IMG/VR virus record: IMGVR_UViG_3300036766_000833
Location: 1-45,756 of that record
Reading direction: 5' to 3' (one strand)
DNA: 45,756 nucleotides
Source: a virus
Shown here: positions 15,498-22,869 of the stretch, in pieces
Layout: each line of letters begins with the position of its first letter
How positions within the stretch are numbered: position 1 is the first letter of the stretch
Made by a program: the position numbers and the translations under genes
Notes under the pieces: generated by a model
Told to the model about the DNA's origin: nothing
The model's input: the letters and a program-made list of their open reading frames with translations, nothing else
Database searches by the model: none

Positions 15498-17173
15498 ACC
15501 CCAACGCCCTGTTGCGCTATCAGGGGGCGGTTTCGCCGCCACTGATGGCGACCCTTGTCGCCCTCGGCATCTCGCCGATCGGGCTCCGTAAGAACGGCGC
15601 ACCGATCTGGCCGATGGCCGGCGGCTCGCCGTTCGCACTGACCGATCTCGACGCCCTCAAGACCGTCGAGGAGTACGCCACCTACATCGCCGCCGTGGCC
15701 GCCCGCATCACGGAGCTCGACACCGAATGGGCGGGCAAGCAGTTCGACGACGCCGCCCGTACCGAATGGGCGGCGCTCGGGGAGATCAAGAAGAAGGCGC
15801 TCGGCGTCAAGGCCGAGCTCGAGGCCCGACGCACCGTCGTCGAGGATCTCGTGAAGCAGGGCGAAGGGGTCGCCGAGCGTCCCTTCGCCGGCCGTACCGT
15901 CCTCACCGCGCCGCGTCATGTGCCCGAGGACATCTTCGCCCTCGAGCAGTACCGCAACCTCTCCGGCTCCGAGTCGGAGATGCACCAGGCGTACCGCGAT
16001 GGCGCCATGTTCGCCGTCGAGCGGGCCCGCTACCCGCATCCTCAGTCCAAGGACGACGTCGAGCGGGCGCATATCGCCACGCTGCTGGACCACGCCGACC
16101 AGCCCAGCCAGTACAACCCGACCCGCGAGCTCGCCCGCCTGGTCATCGCGACGGGCTCGCCGGAGTACCTCCGCGCCTTCACGAAGTACATCCAGGGACG
16201 CCCCCTCAGCTCGACTGAGCAGTTCCGCGCCGCTGCGCCCCTCACCGTCCAGACGGACGCCACGGGCGGCTTCGCCGTCCCGTTCTACTTCGATCCGACC
16301 CTGCTTCATGTCGGGGCCTGGACCAACGTCAACCCCTATCGGGCTGCCGGCACGGTCAAGACGATCGTCGGGACCGACACGTACAACGGCGCCACCGTCG
16401 CGGCATTCACGGTCGGGCGAGCCGCCGAGGCTGCCGCCCCCGTCGAAGGTCCGGGGGCTGTCGGCCAGATCAGCGCCATCGTGGGCAAGGTCCACGGCTT
16501 CGGCGGGCTCTCGCTCGAGCTGCTCTCCGATCGCCCGGACATCGTGTCCGAGCTGGCGTCCCTCATCGCCGAGGCGAAGGACACCGAGGAGGAGTCGATC
16601 TTCTCCCTCGGCGTCGGTGATGCCCTCGGTGCGGGCTTCAACCCCATCGGCGTGTTCGCCGCGAAGGCGACCTCCGGTGCCTATACCGAGCTCGAGACGA
16701 TCGGCAACAACGTCCTCGCCATCGGCGACGCCTACGCCGTCGAGGCGGCCCTGCCGATCCGCCACCGCGCCAGCGCGGCGTGGTTCATGGGTCGGGCCGA
16801 GATCCGGGCCTTCCAGGCCCTCGAGACGGCCGGCGGCCAGCTCTTCGGCGGCCAGAACTACGCCTCCGTCGGCTACCCGGTGAACTCCCCCGTGGGGAAC
16901 ACCGGCCTGCGGATGCTCCAGTACCCGATCTGGGAGGTTCCCTCGGCCCCGACCGGCACGACGAGCAACTACGTCGTGGCGGTCCTGGCCAACGGCTCCA
17001 GCTTCTACATCATCGAACGTGCCGGCATGACCGTCGAGGTCATCCCCCACATCTTCGATGGCTCCAATCCGTCGATGCCTCTGGGTCGCCGTGGCATTTA
17101 CGCCTGGTGGCGCAACACCGCCAAGCCCGCGAGCGTGGATGCCGGCCGCCGGCTCACCATCAACGCCCCGTAG
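15494..17173 (+). CDS. HK97-fold major capsid protein
   Basis: 559 aa. Residues 1-210 form a helical, charged N-terminal delta-like region (KKKALGVKAELEARRTVVED). The HK97 core begins about 255 with TVQTDATGGFAVPFYFDP, an N-arm to E-loop (VGRAAEAAAPVEGPGAVGQI), GFGGLSLELLSDRPDIVSEL, and ends with the A domain and P-domain strands to RLTINAP. Overlaps the protease gene by ATGA. The long N-terminal part probably serves as scaffold removed by the protease. Confidence 0.93.
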   Translation: MNPNALLRYQGAVSPPLMATLVALGISPIGLRKNGAPIWPMAGGSPFALTDLDALKTVEEYATYIAAVAARITELDTEWAGKQFDDAARTEWAALGEIKKKALGVKAELEARRTVVEDLVKQGEGVAERPFAGRTVLTAPRHVPEDIFALEQYRNLSGSESEMHQAYRDGAMFAVERARYPHPQSKDDVERAHIATLLDHADQPSQYNPTRELARLVIATGSPEYLRAFTKYIQGRPLSSTEQFRAAAPLTVQTDATGGFAVPFYFDPTLLHVGAWTNVNPYRAAGTVKTIVGTDTYNGATVAAFTVGRAAEAAAPVEGPGAVGQISAIVGKVHGFGGLSLELLSDRPDIVSELASLIAEAKDTEEESIFSLGVGDALGAGFNPIGVFAAKATSGAYTELETIGNNVLAIGDAYAVEAALPIRHRASAAWFMGRAEIRAFQALETAGGQLFGGQNYASVGYPVNSPVGNTGLRMLQYPIWEVPSAPTGTTSNYVVAVLANGSSFYIIERAGMTVEVIPHIFDGSNPSMPLGRRGIYAWWRNTAKPASVDAGRRLTINAP

Positions 17174-17183
17174 TCGTAGCTGG

Positions 17184-17213
17184 GTTGAGGGGCGGGGCAA
17201 CTCGCCCCTCAAC
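17184..17213 (+). terminator. perfect 11-bp hairpin after the capsid gene
   Basis: GTTGAGGGGCG and CGCCCCTCAAC pair perfectly around an 8-nt loop. No U-run follows, and the next gene's AGGAGG site comes 7 bp later. It is therefore more likely a weak terminator, RNA-stabilising or processing element that adjusts capsid expression than a strong terminator. Confidence 0.6.
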
Positions 17214-17235
17214 TCCCAAAAGGAGGTTCCAACCG

Positions 17236-17457
17236 ATGGCGACGAAGCCCCTCGAACAGCCCACCGTCCAGGTCGTCACCGAATCGTTCGTCATCGAGGT
17301 TGACGGTGCGCCGGTCGCCTACCTCAAGGGCGAACCCGTCGAGGCCGACGATCCGATCCTGCGCAGGCACCCGCACCACTTCGGCCCGCTCGTCTTCCCG
17401 CATCCGGTCAGGCGGCGCGCCCACATCATCAGCGCGCCCGAAGTGAGGGCTGAGTGA
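17236..17457 (+). CDS. hypothetical head protein, 73 aa
   Basis: ATG 17236 with AGGAGG 9 nt upstream. A beta-rich start (VVTESFVIEVDGAPVAYLKG) followed by RRHPHHFGPLVFP. Short proteins with a final HP.lF.P motif after the capsid gene are common in such phages; function unknown. Overlaps the next gene. Confidence 0.55.
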   Translation: MATKPLEQPTVQVVTESFVIEVDGAPVAYLKGEPVEADDPILRRHPHHFGPLVFPHPVRRRAHIISAPEVRAE

Positions 17458-18056
17458 TGGCCAACTCGCACACGAACATCGCCGCCGCTCCGGCCGCTGA
17501 CGCCGACGGCTACAAGACGAGCGTGGACATGGCGAACGGCGCCTATGCGCTCGATGCCCTGGTGCCGACGTTCGGGGCACGCCACGTGACCATGACCCGG
17601 ACGGTTGTCAACGCCGCCGACACGCCGGGCACGATCACGATCGTCGGCAAGGATCTGTCCGGGCAGACGATCACCGAGGTCCTCATCCCGGGCGCCCATA
17701 CGGTCCTCGTCACCGGGGCGAAGTTCTTCGCGTCGGTCGCCAGCGCGACGCAGGCCGGATGGGTCCTCGGAGCCGCCGCCGCAGACACGATCGTCATCGG
17801 CTGGGACGCGCAGAACGCCGTCGCTACCGGCAGCGGCACATTCCACGGCATCGTCGTCAACACGACGGCGGCTGGGGCCATCGTCATAGCCGATTCCGGC
17901 GGGACGATCGCGACGCTGAAGGCCAGCATCGCCGAGGGCTTCTACGGACCGTTCGATGTCGCGTTCTCGGGCTACCTGCGGGTCGAGCCGGCGGCCGCGT
18001 CGGACATCACCGTCATCCACTCCGGCTCGATGCCGGCTAGCTACGCGATGGCGTAA
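17457..18056 (+). CDS. putative head decoration or virion protein
   Basis: 199 aa, Ala/Thr/Val-rich, almost all beta (TITIVGKDLSGQTITEVLI, TVLVTGAKFFASVAS). Location right behind the capsid genes and the lack of charged helices fit a capsid-surface protein. No specific family recognised. ATG 17457 overlaps the previous TGA; a GTG at 17454 is a less likely start. Confidence 0.45.
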   Translation: MANSHTNIAAAPAADADGYKTSVDMANGAYALDALVPTFGARHVTMTRTVVNAADTPGTITIVGKDLSGQTITEVLIPGAHTVLVTGAKFFASVASATQAGWVLGAAAADTIVIGWDAQNAVATGSGTFHGIVVNTTAAGAIVIADSGGTIATLKASIAEGFYGPFDVAFSGYLRVEPAAASDITVIHSGSMPASYAMA

Positions 18057-18068
18057 AGGAGCAAACCG

Positions 18069-18494
18069 ATGGCCGCCGGCGCATGGGTTTTTACCAACAC
18101 CGCGAGAACGAAGTTCCTCACCGGGCAGTTCCTCACGGCCGATTCATACAAGATGGCGCTGTTCACCTCCGCCTCAAACCTGACCGTGGCGTCCACGACG
18201 TTCGCCGGGGTCACCAGTGAGGTCGGGGTCACGAGCACGGGCTACACCGCGGGCGGAATCGCCCTCGCAATGACGGACTCGGGCACCACCACGGTCACCC
18301 ACGTCATGACCACGGCGCCCGTCTGGACGGCGGGAACGGCCAACCTGACCGCCAAGTGGGCCGCGATCTACGAAGTCGGCGGGGACATCATGGCCTTCGC
18401 CCTGCTCGACTCGGGCGGCGCGGATGTCACGGCTACCAACGGCAACACCATGACCGTCGGCAGCAACGGCGCGACGGTCTTCACCCTGGCCTAG
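18069..18494 (+). CDS. putative virion protein, 141 aa
   Basis: Good Shine-Dalgarno (AAGGAG) before ATG 18069. The sequence KMALFTSASNLTVASTTFAG, then GYTAGGIALAMTDSGT and AKWAAIYEVGG, follows a pattern shared by small beta-rich structural proteins of HK97-like phages. Exact role unknown; probably on head or tail surface. Confidence 0.45.
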   Translation: MAAGAWVFTNTARTKFLTGQFLTADSYKMALFTSASNLTVASTTFAGVTSEVGVTSTGYTAGGIALAMTDSGTTTVTHVMTTAPVWTAGTANLTAKWAAIYEVGGDIMAFALLDSGGADVTATNGNTMTVGSNGATVFTLA

Positions 18495-18497
18495 CCG

Positions 18498-19292
18498 ATG
18501 GCCCTGACCGTTACCAGCCGGGGTACGGGCACCCATAATACGGGCGCCACTACCCTCGTTCCCGACGGGCGTTCGGCCACGCTTGCAGTCGGGTCGATGG
18601 GCGTGTTGTGCATCGCCCTCGACAACTCCGGCGCGTCGGGTTCGACGATCATCGCGCCGACCTCGTGGACCGACGCCAAGAGCAACGTCTGGACCCGGCG
18701 GATCAGCGCCCTGTACGACAACGGCGCTGCGTCCGCGGGCATCGAGATGGTGATCTACACCGCGCCCATCGTCACGGCTCTCCTGACGACACCGACGGTC
18801 GTGTCCCTCGTGACTGCGCTGGCGACGCCGAGCGTGAGTGTGACGAGCGGATCGAACGTCGTCGCGACGCCATCGGCGGCAGCCCTCACCGCGACAGGCG
18901 CCGTGCCGATTGTCCTGGCACCCGCGCTGTCCATTCCGGCTGGCGTCTCGCTCACGCTCACGGCGGCCACGCCCAGCGTCACCGCGACGGCCAACGTGCA
19001 ACTGCTCCCGACAGCGGCGAGCATCAGCGCCACGGGTGCCGTTCCCGCCGTTTGGACCCCGGTTGCCCTCGATCCGGCGGCCATCGCGCTCTATCTCGCG
19101 TTCGCGACGCCGACGGTCGTCGTCAGCGCGAACGTGGCGGTCGTGCCCGGACCGTTAGGGCTCACGCTGACGCCCGGCATGCCCGATGTGAGCGTGTCGG
19201 TGCTCCCGTCCGGCGATGTGGTCGCCTCGCGGGTCGTCGCGGCGTTCCATTACGCCCCAGTCATCGCCAACGGCCGGAGGGTCGCGCCGTGA
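18498..19292 (+). CDS. repeat-rich virion surface protein
   Basis: 264 aa. Residues 1-90 look like a lectin-like/beta-sandwich start (ATLAVGSMGVLCIALDNSGA, WTRRISALYDN). The rest (about 95-245) consists of about six units of about 23 residues with the pattern P-x-x-x-x-L-x(4)-A-x-P-x-V (e.g. PAGVSLTLTAATPSVTATAN). The N-terminal domain appears cut short where repeats begin, suggesting a recombined gene. Likely displayed on the virion. Confidence 0.45.
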   Translation: MALTVTSRGTGTHNTGATTLVPDGRSATLAVGSMGVLCIALDNSGASGSTIIAPTSWTDAKSNVWTRRISALYDNGAASAGIEMVIYTAPIVTALLTTPTVVSLVTALATPSVSVTSGSNVVATPSAAALTATGAVPIVLAPALSIPAGVSLTLTAATPSVTATANVQLLPTAASISATGAVPAVWTPVALDPAAIALYLAFATPTVVVSANVAVVPGPLGLTLTPGMPDVSVSVLPSGDVVASRVVAAFHYAPVIANGRRVAP

Positions 19293-20098
19293 TTCACCTG
19301 GAAGTCGTCGTCGAGAACACCGCCGACCTGCTCGCGCCTGAGGCTTACGGCGCCGGGGCCTTGCTGCGCTGGGAGTCGAGCGCGACGGTCGATGGGGTCT
19401 ACGTCGAGGGCGGGACGGAGCCGCTCGTGACGCTTGTCAGCCTGTACGACATCTGGGACGCCGCCGGGACCGCCGGGACGTGGTACCGGACGCGCATCTC
19501 GGACGCCGGGGCCACGACGTTCTCGGCCTATTCCACGCCCTTCCAGACCGCGATCCACCGGCTCTATCTGTCCACCGATCAGTACCGGGCATTCGATCCG
19601 GTGCCGCAGCTCTCCGATCCGGCGCTGCTGATCCTGCTCGACGCGGCGGCCGAGGCCATCGCACAGGCTGCCGGCGACCCGGGTGAGCGGACCGACCTCC
19701 TGGGGCCGGTGTCGGGTGACCTGCTGCCGCTGCCCCGATCGGCACTCAGCGTCACGGCGGTCATCGAGGACGTCCGCTGGGCTGCCCTCGCCCTCGCCGC
19801 CGATGACTACGAACTCAGCGCGTCCGGGTCGGTGCTGCGCCGGCTGTTCGATGGCACGAACCCGCGGCGGTACTGGTACGGCCGCACCAGCGTCAAGTAT
19901 CTGCCCCGCGACGACACCGCGGAACGCCAGCGCGTCCAGCGCGCCCTCGTGCAGCTCGACCTCGCCTACATGCCCGGCCTCGCGAGCCAGACGATCGGGA
20001 CGTGGAGCGAGACGTACCAGGGCGGTTCGTCGATGTCCTACGCCGAGCAGCGGGCGGCGATCCTCGCGAGCCTCGGCGAGAGCGTGGGGATCTACTGA
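19289..20098 (+). CDS. head-tail connector (adaptor), gp6-like
   Basis: 269 aa from GTG 19289, overlapping the previous stop. The N-terminal beta part resembles an Ig-like module (LLRWESSATVDGVYVEGG ... TWYRTRISDAG). The C-terminal half is helical with LSDPALLILLDAAAEAIAQA and DLAYMPGLASQTIG, as in adaptor proteins that sit below the portal. The Ig-like front is an addition to the usual connector. Confidence 0.6.
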   Translation: MIHLEVVVENTADLLAPEAYGAGALLRWESSATVDGVYVEGGTEPLVTLVSLYDIWDAAGTAGTWYRTRISDAGATTFSAYSTPFQTAIHRLYLSTDQYRAFDPVPQLSDPALLILLDAAAEAIAQAAGDPGERTDLLGPVSGDLLPLPRSALSVTAVIEDVRWAALALAADDYELSASGSVLRRLFDGTNPRRYWYGRTSVKYLPRDDTAERQRVQRALVQLDLAYMPGLASQTIGTWSETYQGGSSMSYAEQRAAILASLGESVGIY

Positions 20099-20274
20099 TG
20101 GGCTACGTGCCGCCGCGCGTCCCTTCGCCTCCCCTGAATCTCGATCGGTTCGGGATGCCGCGGGACTACACGAGCTATGTCTGGCTGCTGTATGGCCGTT
20201 ATGTCGAAGACGGATCGCCGGCACGTCGCGCATTCCTTCGTCGGAGTCTCCAGCCGAGCAGGGACACGAGATGA
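20098..20274 (+). CDS. hypothetical protein, 58 aa
   Basis: TGATG junction with the connector and ATGA junction with the head-closure gene. PPRVPSPPLNLDRFGMPRDY then a Tyr-rich helix. Conserved position between connector and closure genes suggests a small virion or assembly part, but no family is recognised. Confidence 0.45.
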   Translation: MGYVPPRVPSPPLNLDRFGMPRDYTSYVWLLYGRYVEDGSPARRAFLRRSLQPSRDTR

Positions 20275-20861
20275 GCATCGAGTCCCGTTACCGCCACACG
20301 CTCGTCGTCAAGCGACTGGTCGCCTCCGCCGGGACCGCCGCCGAGACGGCAGGCGGCGCCAACACGACCCTGACCGCCGACGTACTGGCAGCCTCGCTCA
20401 CGCTCGCGGTCGCCTCCGCCGTGGGCGTGAGCGACGGCAACTGGCTGCGCGTCGGCGACACGGGCGAGACGGAGATCCGCCAGGTCGCGGTCGGGGGCGT
20501 GGTCGGGCTCGTCGTGACACTCACCGCCCCGCTCACCATGAACCACGACTCTGGCGACCAGGTCCGCGAGGTCGATGACGCCGGCACCCCGACGCTCGAC
20601 GCCTACGGCCAGCCGGTCAGCTCTCCGATCACCGTGGCCACCGTCGCCGGGCTCATCCAGCCGCGAAGCGCCCGCGAGATCGCACTGACGAGCCAGGCGG
20701 GCGCCGTCATCGGCGATCACATCGCCTACATGGCCCCGCTCGCCGGGCTCTCGACGGACTGCTGGATCGAACGCGACGGTAACCGCTTCGACATCCTCAG
20801 CATGCCCGATGCAGCCGGTCTCGGCCATCATCTCGAAGTCGCCCTGAAGGCGGTGACCTGA
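20271..20861 (+). CDS. head closure (stopper) protein with inserted beta module
   Basis: 196 aa. The two ends make up a stopper-type fold: MSIESRYRHTLVVKR at the start and DAYGQPVSSPITVATVAGLI with CWIERDGNRFDILSM at the end. Between them, residues 31-101 form an extra beta module (TTLTADVLAASLTL ... NWLRVGDTGETEIRQV ... APLTMNHDSGDQVREV). The same module occurs twice in the tail-tube protein. It seals the capsid after packaging and joins the tail. Confidence 0.6.
   Translation: MSIESRYRHTLVVKRLVASAGTAAETAGGANTTLTADVLAASLTLAVASAVGVSDGNWLRVGDTGETEIRQVAVGGVVGLVVTLTAPLTMNHDSGDQVREVDDAGTPTLDAYGQPVSSPITVATVAGLIQPRSAREIALTSQAGAVIGDHIAYMAPLAGLSTDCWIERDGNRFDILSMPDAAGLGHHLEVALKAVT
20361..20573 (+). 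repeat. inserted beta module, copy 1 (head closure)
   Basis: Codes for residues 31-101 of the head-closure protein. Shares with copies 2 and 3 the order T-x-L-x-A, a hydrophobic strand pair, (G/N)DxxRIG-like WLRVG, E-x-x-V, and PL-x-x-(D/N)H-x-x-G-D-x-V-x-E-V. Confidence 0.6.
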
Positions 20862-20866
20862 TGATG

Positions 20867-21116
20867 GCCTCACCCCGCCATACCCCGCTCGACCCCGCCG
20901 TGCCCTGCCTAGCCATGCCGCGTCTCGCCAAGCCGCTCCGCGGCCGGGCTTGCCAGACCGTTCCCGTGCCCCACCAGGGCACACCGCGCCAGGCCCTGCC
21001 TCGCCTCGCTCGACCACGCCGCGTCGGCTCCCGGCCCAGTCGCGCTTGGCCGCGCCATACCCCGCCTCGGCCTAGCTGGCCCAGCCCCGCCACGTCCGGT
21101 CTCACCACGTCCTGCC
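20867..21116 (-). repeat. pentanucleotide-periodic tract, 50 x 5 nt (GRYNN)
   Basis: Fills the whole gap between the head-closure stop (20861) and the stop of the leftward gene at 21119. Read on the minus strand, it divides into exactly fifty 5-nt steps. The core G-R-Y (mostly GGC, also GGT, GAC) recurs every 5 nt, the other two bases vary, and two one-base phase changes lie within the tract (near 21030 and 20958). It starts 2 nt behind the leftward stop codon, so it would be the 3' part of that transcript. Because 5 is not a multiple of 3, it is unlikely to be coding, though both strands have open frames through it. Confidence 0.8.
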
Positions 21117-21118
21117 GT

Positions 21119-21721
21119 CTAGATGAACTCGGTGACCGCAAAGCGGCCGTAGGTCGGCCGGAAGTCGCCGACGCCGATGAGACGGCCGGCCGAGCCGATG
21201 ATGTCCAGCAGCGTCGTGCGGTCGATGTACTCGGGGAGCAGCACCATCAGTTCGATGGTCGCTTCCCAGCCTTCGCGGAGCGCGGGCCGCTCGCGGGTAA
21301 TGGCCTGTCGCTGAATGAGGACGCGGCGCCGGTCGATGTACTCGGGCTCGGCGATGCCGAGGTCGGCCAGCTCAGTGATGGAGACGATGCCGGCCTTGAA
21401 CAGGTCCATGGCCGACTTGCGCGGAGAGCGCGGGTCCTGACGGAAGCGGGCCGCGCCGATGATCGATTGGCGCAGGTACTCGCCGGGCAGCCCGAGATGG
21501 CCGTTGTCGCAGCGGTAGACGTAGGACGCGAGGTCGTCCGTCTTCTTGGCCTTCGAGTTCTTCGCGGCTGCGGCCTTCGCCGCGACCGACTCGTTGGACC
21601 AACGATGGAACAGGATCGCGGCGCTGCCGCGAATGCTGACGCGAACCGTATATGGCTCGGTCGTGGAGACGGCTTCTTCGCCATCGTTGCTCACCGGATG
21701 GAGAGCGGTTGCGGTTGCCAT
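21119..21721 (-). CDS. leftward RAMP/Cas7-like protein of unknown role
   Basis: 200 aa, ATG at 21721 preceded by AGGAGG (21737-21732). The strand-first layout YTVRVSIRGSAAILFHRW (24-41), then GHLGLPGEYLRQSIIGAAR (74-92), SAMDLFKAGIVSI (103-115), RRRVLIQRQAITRERPALRE (131-150) and a Gly-rich end GSAGRLIGVGDFRPTYGRF (176-194) recalls the ferredoxin-like RAMP/Cas7 fold. There, a 'P-G-x-x-L-R-x-x-(I/L)' segment and a terminal G-rich loop contact RNA. No cas genes are nearby. The gene lies opposite to all neighbours, with its own promoter and leader, and is followed at once by the 5-nt periodic tract. The CDS is confident; the fold assignment is inference. Confidence 0.6.
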   Translation of the reverse strand: MATATALHPVSNDGEEAVSTTEPYTVRVSIRGSAAILFHRWSNESVAAKAAAAKNSKAKKTDDLASYVYRCDNGHLGLPGEYLRQSIIGAARFRQDPRSPRKSAMDLFKAGIVSITELADLGIAEPEYIDRRRVLIQRQAITRERPALREGWEATIELMVLLPEYIDRTTLLDIIGSAGRLIGVGDFRPTYGRFAVTEFI

Positions 21722-21724
21722 GGA

Positions 21725-21827
21725 GACAGAACCTCCTGTGGTACCCCGGTTAGCCCGGCCGTAAACGGGAAAGCCCCGAACGCCGGTTCTGTCGACGCCC
21801 GGGGCATGAAAAACCGGCGACAGAACC
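21725..21827 (-). promoter_or_regulatory. leader with exclusive hairpins that can hide the ribosome site
   Basis: Three related segments on the leftward transcript: GGTTCTGTCG (21827-21818), its complement CGACAGAACC (21794-21785), and GGTTCTGTC (21733-21725), which overlaps the AGGAGG ribosome site. The middle segment can pair with either outer one, not both; pairing with the last blocks translation. A GCCCCG/CGGGGC stem (21805-21800 with 21778-21773) encloses the middle segment and is a third option. This is the form of an RNA switch or autoregulatory site. Confidence 0.6.
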
Positions 21828-21839
21828 ACCGTTGGAATG

Positions 21840-21868
21840 ACGATAGCAGGCTCACCGTTGCCATGCAA
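21840..21868 (-). promoter_or_regulatory. sigma70-like promoter of the leftward unit
   Basis: On the minus strand TTGCAT (21868-21863), 17 bp, TATCGT (21845-21840). Predicted start about 21833, just ahead of the first switch segment, giving a leader of about 110 nt. Confidence 0.55.
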
Positions 21869-21879
21869 GGGGCGTTCTG

Positions 21880-22353
21880 ATGGCCCGCGGAGCGAGTGGC
21901 GCCAGAAGGATTGTCTTGAATAGGCAGGCCTTCGACGCGATCACGCTCGCCGTGGCCGATGGGGCCTTTGAGCTGGCGAAGGCCGTCGTGCTTGGCGCCA
22001 ACGTCCCCGACGCCACGCCGCTCGGGCAGGGCCTCATCCAGGGCGGCGGCGTCCTCGCCTACGTCGGCCGGAAGCGCGTCGGGGTAGCGAGCACGGGCGG
22101 CCAGACGTCGGTCAAGAAGCCGCGCGCCGCGAAGCTGTCCAAGGGCATCACCGTCATCGGCGGCTTCGGCTTCCCCGGGCGCTTCGTCGAGGAAGGCACG
22201 GTCAACATGGCCGCCCAGCCCTTCCTGACGCCCGAACTGATGGCGACGTTGCCCGATGCCGAGGGCTACATCCGCGCCGCGGCCATCAAGCACCGCGTCG
22301 TCTCGGCCAGTCGTCGGGCCGCCGGGGATGTCTTCGGAGCGAAGCGGCCATGA
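21880..22353 (+). CDS. HK97 gp10-like neck/tail-completion protein
   Basis: 157 aa. N-terminal helix followed by LGANVPDATPLGQGLIQGGG, VGRKRVGV, and GFGFPGRFVEEGTVNMAAQPFL, the block that marks the HK97-gp10 family (FYxRFxExGT...APPRPFLxPA). The family joins head and tail. It resumes the rightward late genes after the leftward insert and overlaps the next gene by ATGA. Confidence 0.8.
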   Translation: MARGASGARRIVLNRQAFDAITLAVADGAFELAKAVVLGANVPDATPLGQGLIQGGGVLAYVGRKRVGVASTGGQTSVKKPRAAKLSKGITVIGGFGFPGRFVEEGTVNMAAQPFLTPELMATLPDAEGYIRAAAIKHRVVSASRRAAGDVFGAKRP

Positions 22354-22775
22354 GCCTCGTGGACCCGCTCGGCCGCATCCTCACGGAGATCCGCGACGAT
22401 CCGACCGTGGCTGCCCTCACGGGGGCCCGCGTGCGCGGTGGCGAGCCGGCGAAGGGCGATGCCCTGGGGCCTGGGTCGTATCAGCCGTTCGTCGTCCTGT
22501 CGCGGCTCGGGACGTCGCGTCTCCGGCGGGCTCCGGTGCAGGAAGTGCGGATTTCGGCCCGGTGCTATGCGGTCACGTACCAGGGCGCTGCGGCGCTGGC
22601 GGGCGCCGTCTCCGACGCCATCCACGCCACGGGCCACCGGATCAGCCCGACGTCCGGGTCGATCTTCGGCTCCTTCGACGATGGTGGGGGTGAGGCGACG
22701 AAGGACCCCGATACGGGTCAGCCCTACGAATCCGTCGTCATCGCGGTCAACGCCGGCACGGAGTTGCTCCCGTGA
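22350..22775 (+). CDS. tail terminator protein
   Basis: 141 aa. MSLVDPLGRILTEIRDDPTV start, QPFVVLSRLGTSRLRRAPVQEVRISARCYAVTY split by a short turn, and a final SVVIAVNAG strand match the gpU/DUF3168-like terminators that cap the tail tube. Position between gp10-like and tube genes supports this. Confidence 0.75.
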   Translation: MSLVDPLGRILTEIRDDPTVAALTGARVRGGEPAKGDALGPGSYQPFVVLSRLGTSRLRRAPVQEVRISARCYAVTYQGAAALAGAVSDAIHATGHRISPTSGSIFGSFDDGGGEATKDPDTGQPYESVVIAVNAGTELLP

Positions 22776-22803
22776 TGCCTATCGCCTAACCCCTCTCCAC
22801 CGT

Positions 22804-22849
22804 TGCCGCCCAGGCGGCACGTCATCAGCAGCGGCCGCCACGGCGGCCG
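22804..22849 (+). terminator. two GC hairpins before the tail-tube gene
   Basis: TGCCGC-CCAG-GCGGCA (22804-22819) and CGGCCG-CCACGG-CGGCCG (22832-22849). No U-run follows. Probably RNA stability or processing elements in the 94-bp gap ahead of a highly expressed gene. Confidence 0.4.
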
Positions 22850-22869
22850 GGAAGCGAAAGGACAGGATC

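Noticed and set aside
15476-17212. Long antisense open frame over the capsid gene (similar ones over 27047-29383 and 38599-40701)
   Set aside because: Typical of high-GC DNA: mirror frames of real genes, with low-complexity Arg/Gly/Ala/Asp-rich translations.
17184-17213. Strong rho-independent terminator
   Set aside because: The stem is perfect but no U-run follows and late genes continue in the same direction.
20867-21116. A CRISPR or ordinary tandem repeat array
   Set aside because: No unit is repeated as a whole and there are no spacers; only the 5-nt spacing of a three-base pattern is kept.
20861-21880. Long rightward open frame of 339 codons
   Set aside because: It runs over the 5-nt tract and antisense to the leftward gene; its sequence is Pro/Arg-rich without family features, and the minus-strand gene has promoter, ribosome site and fold-like motifs.
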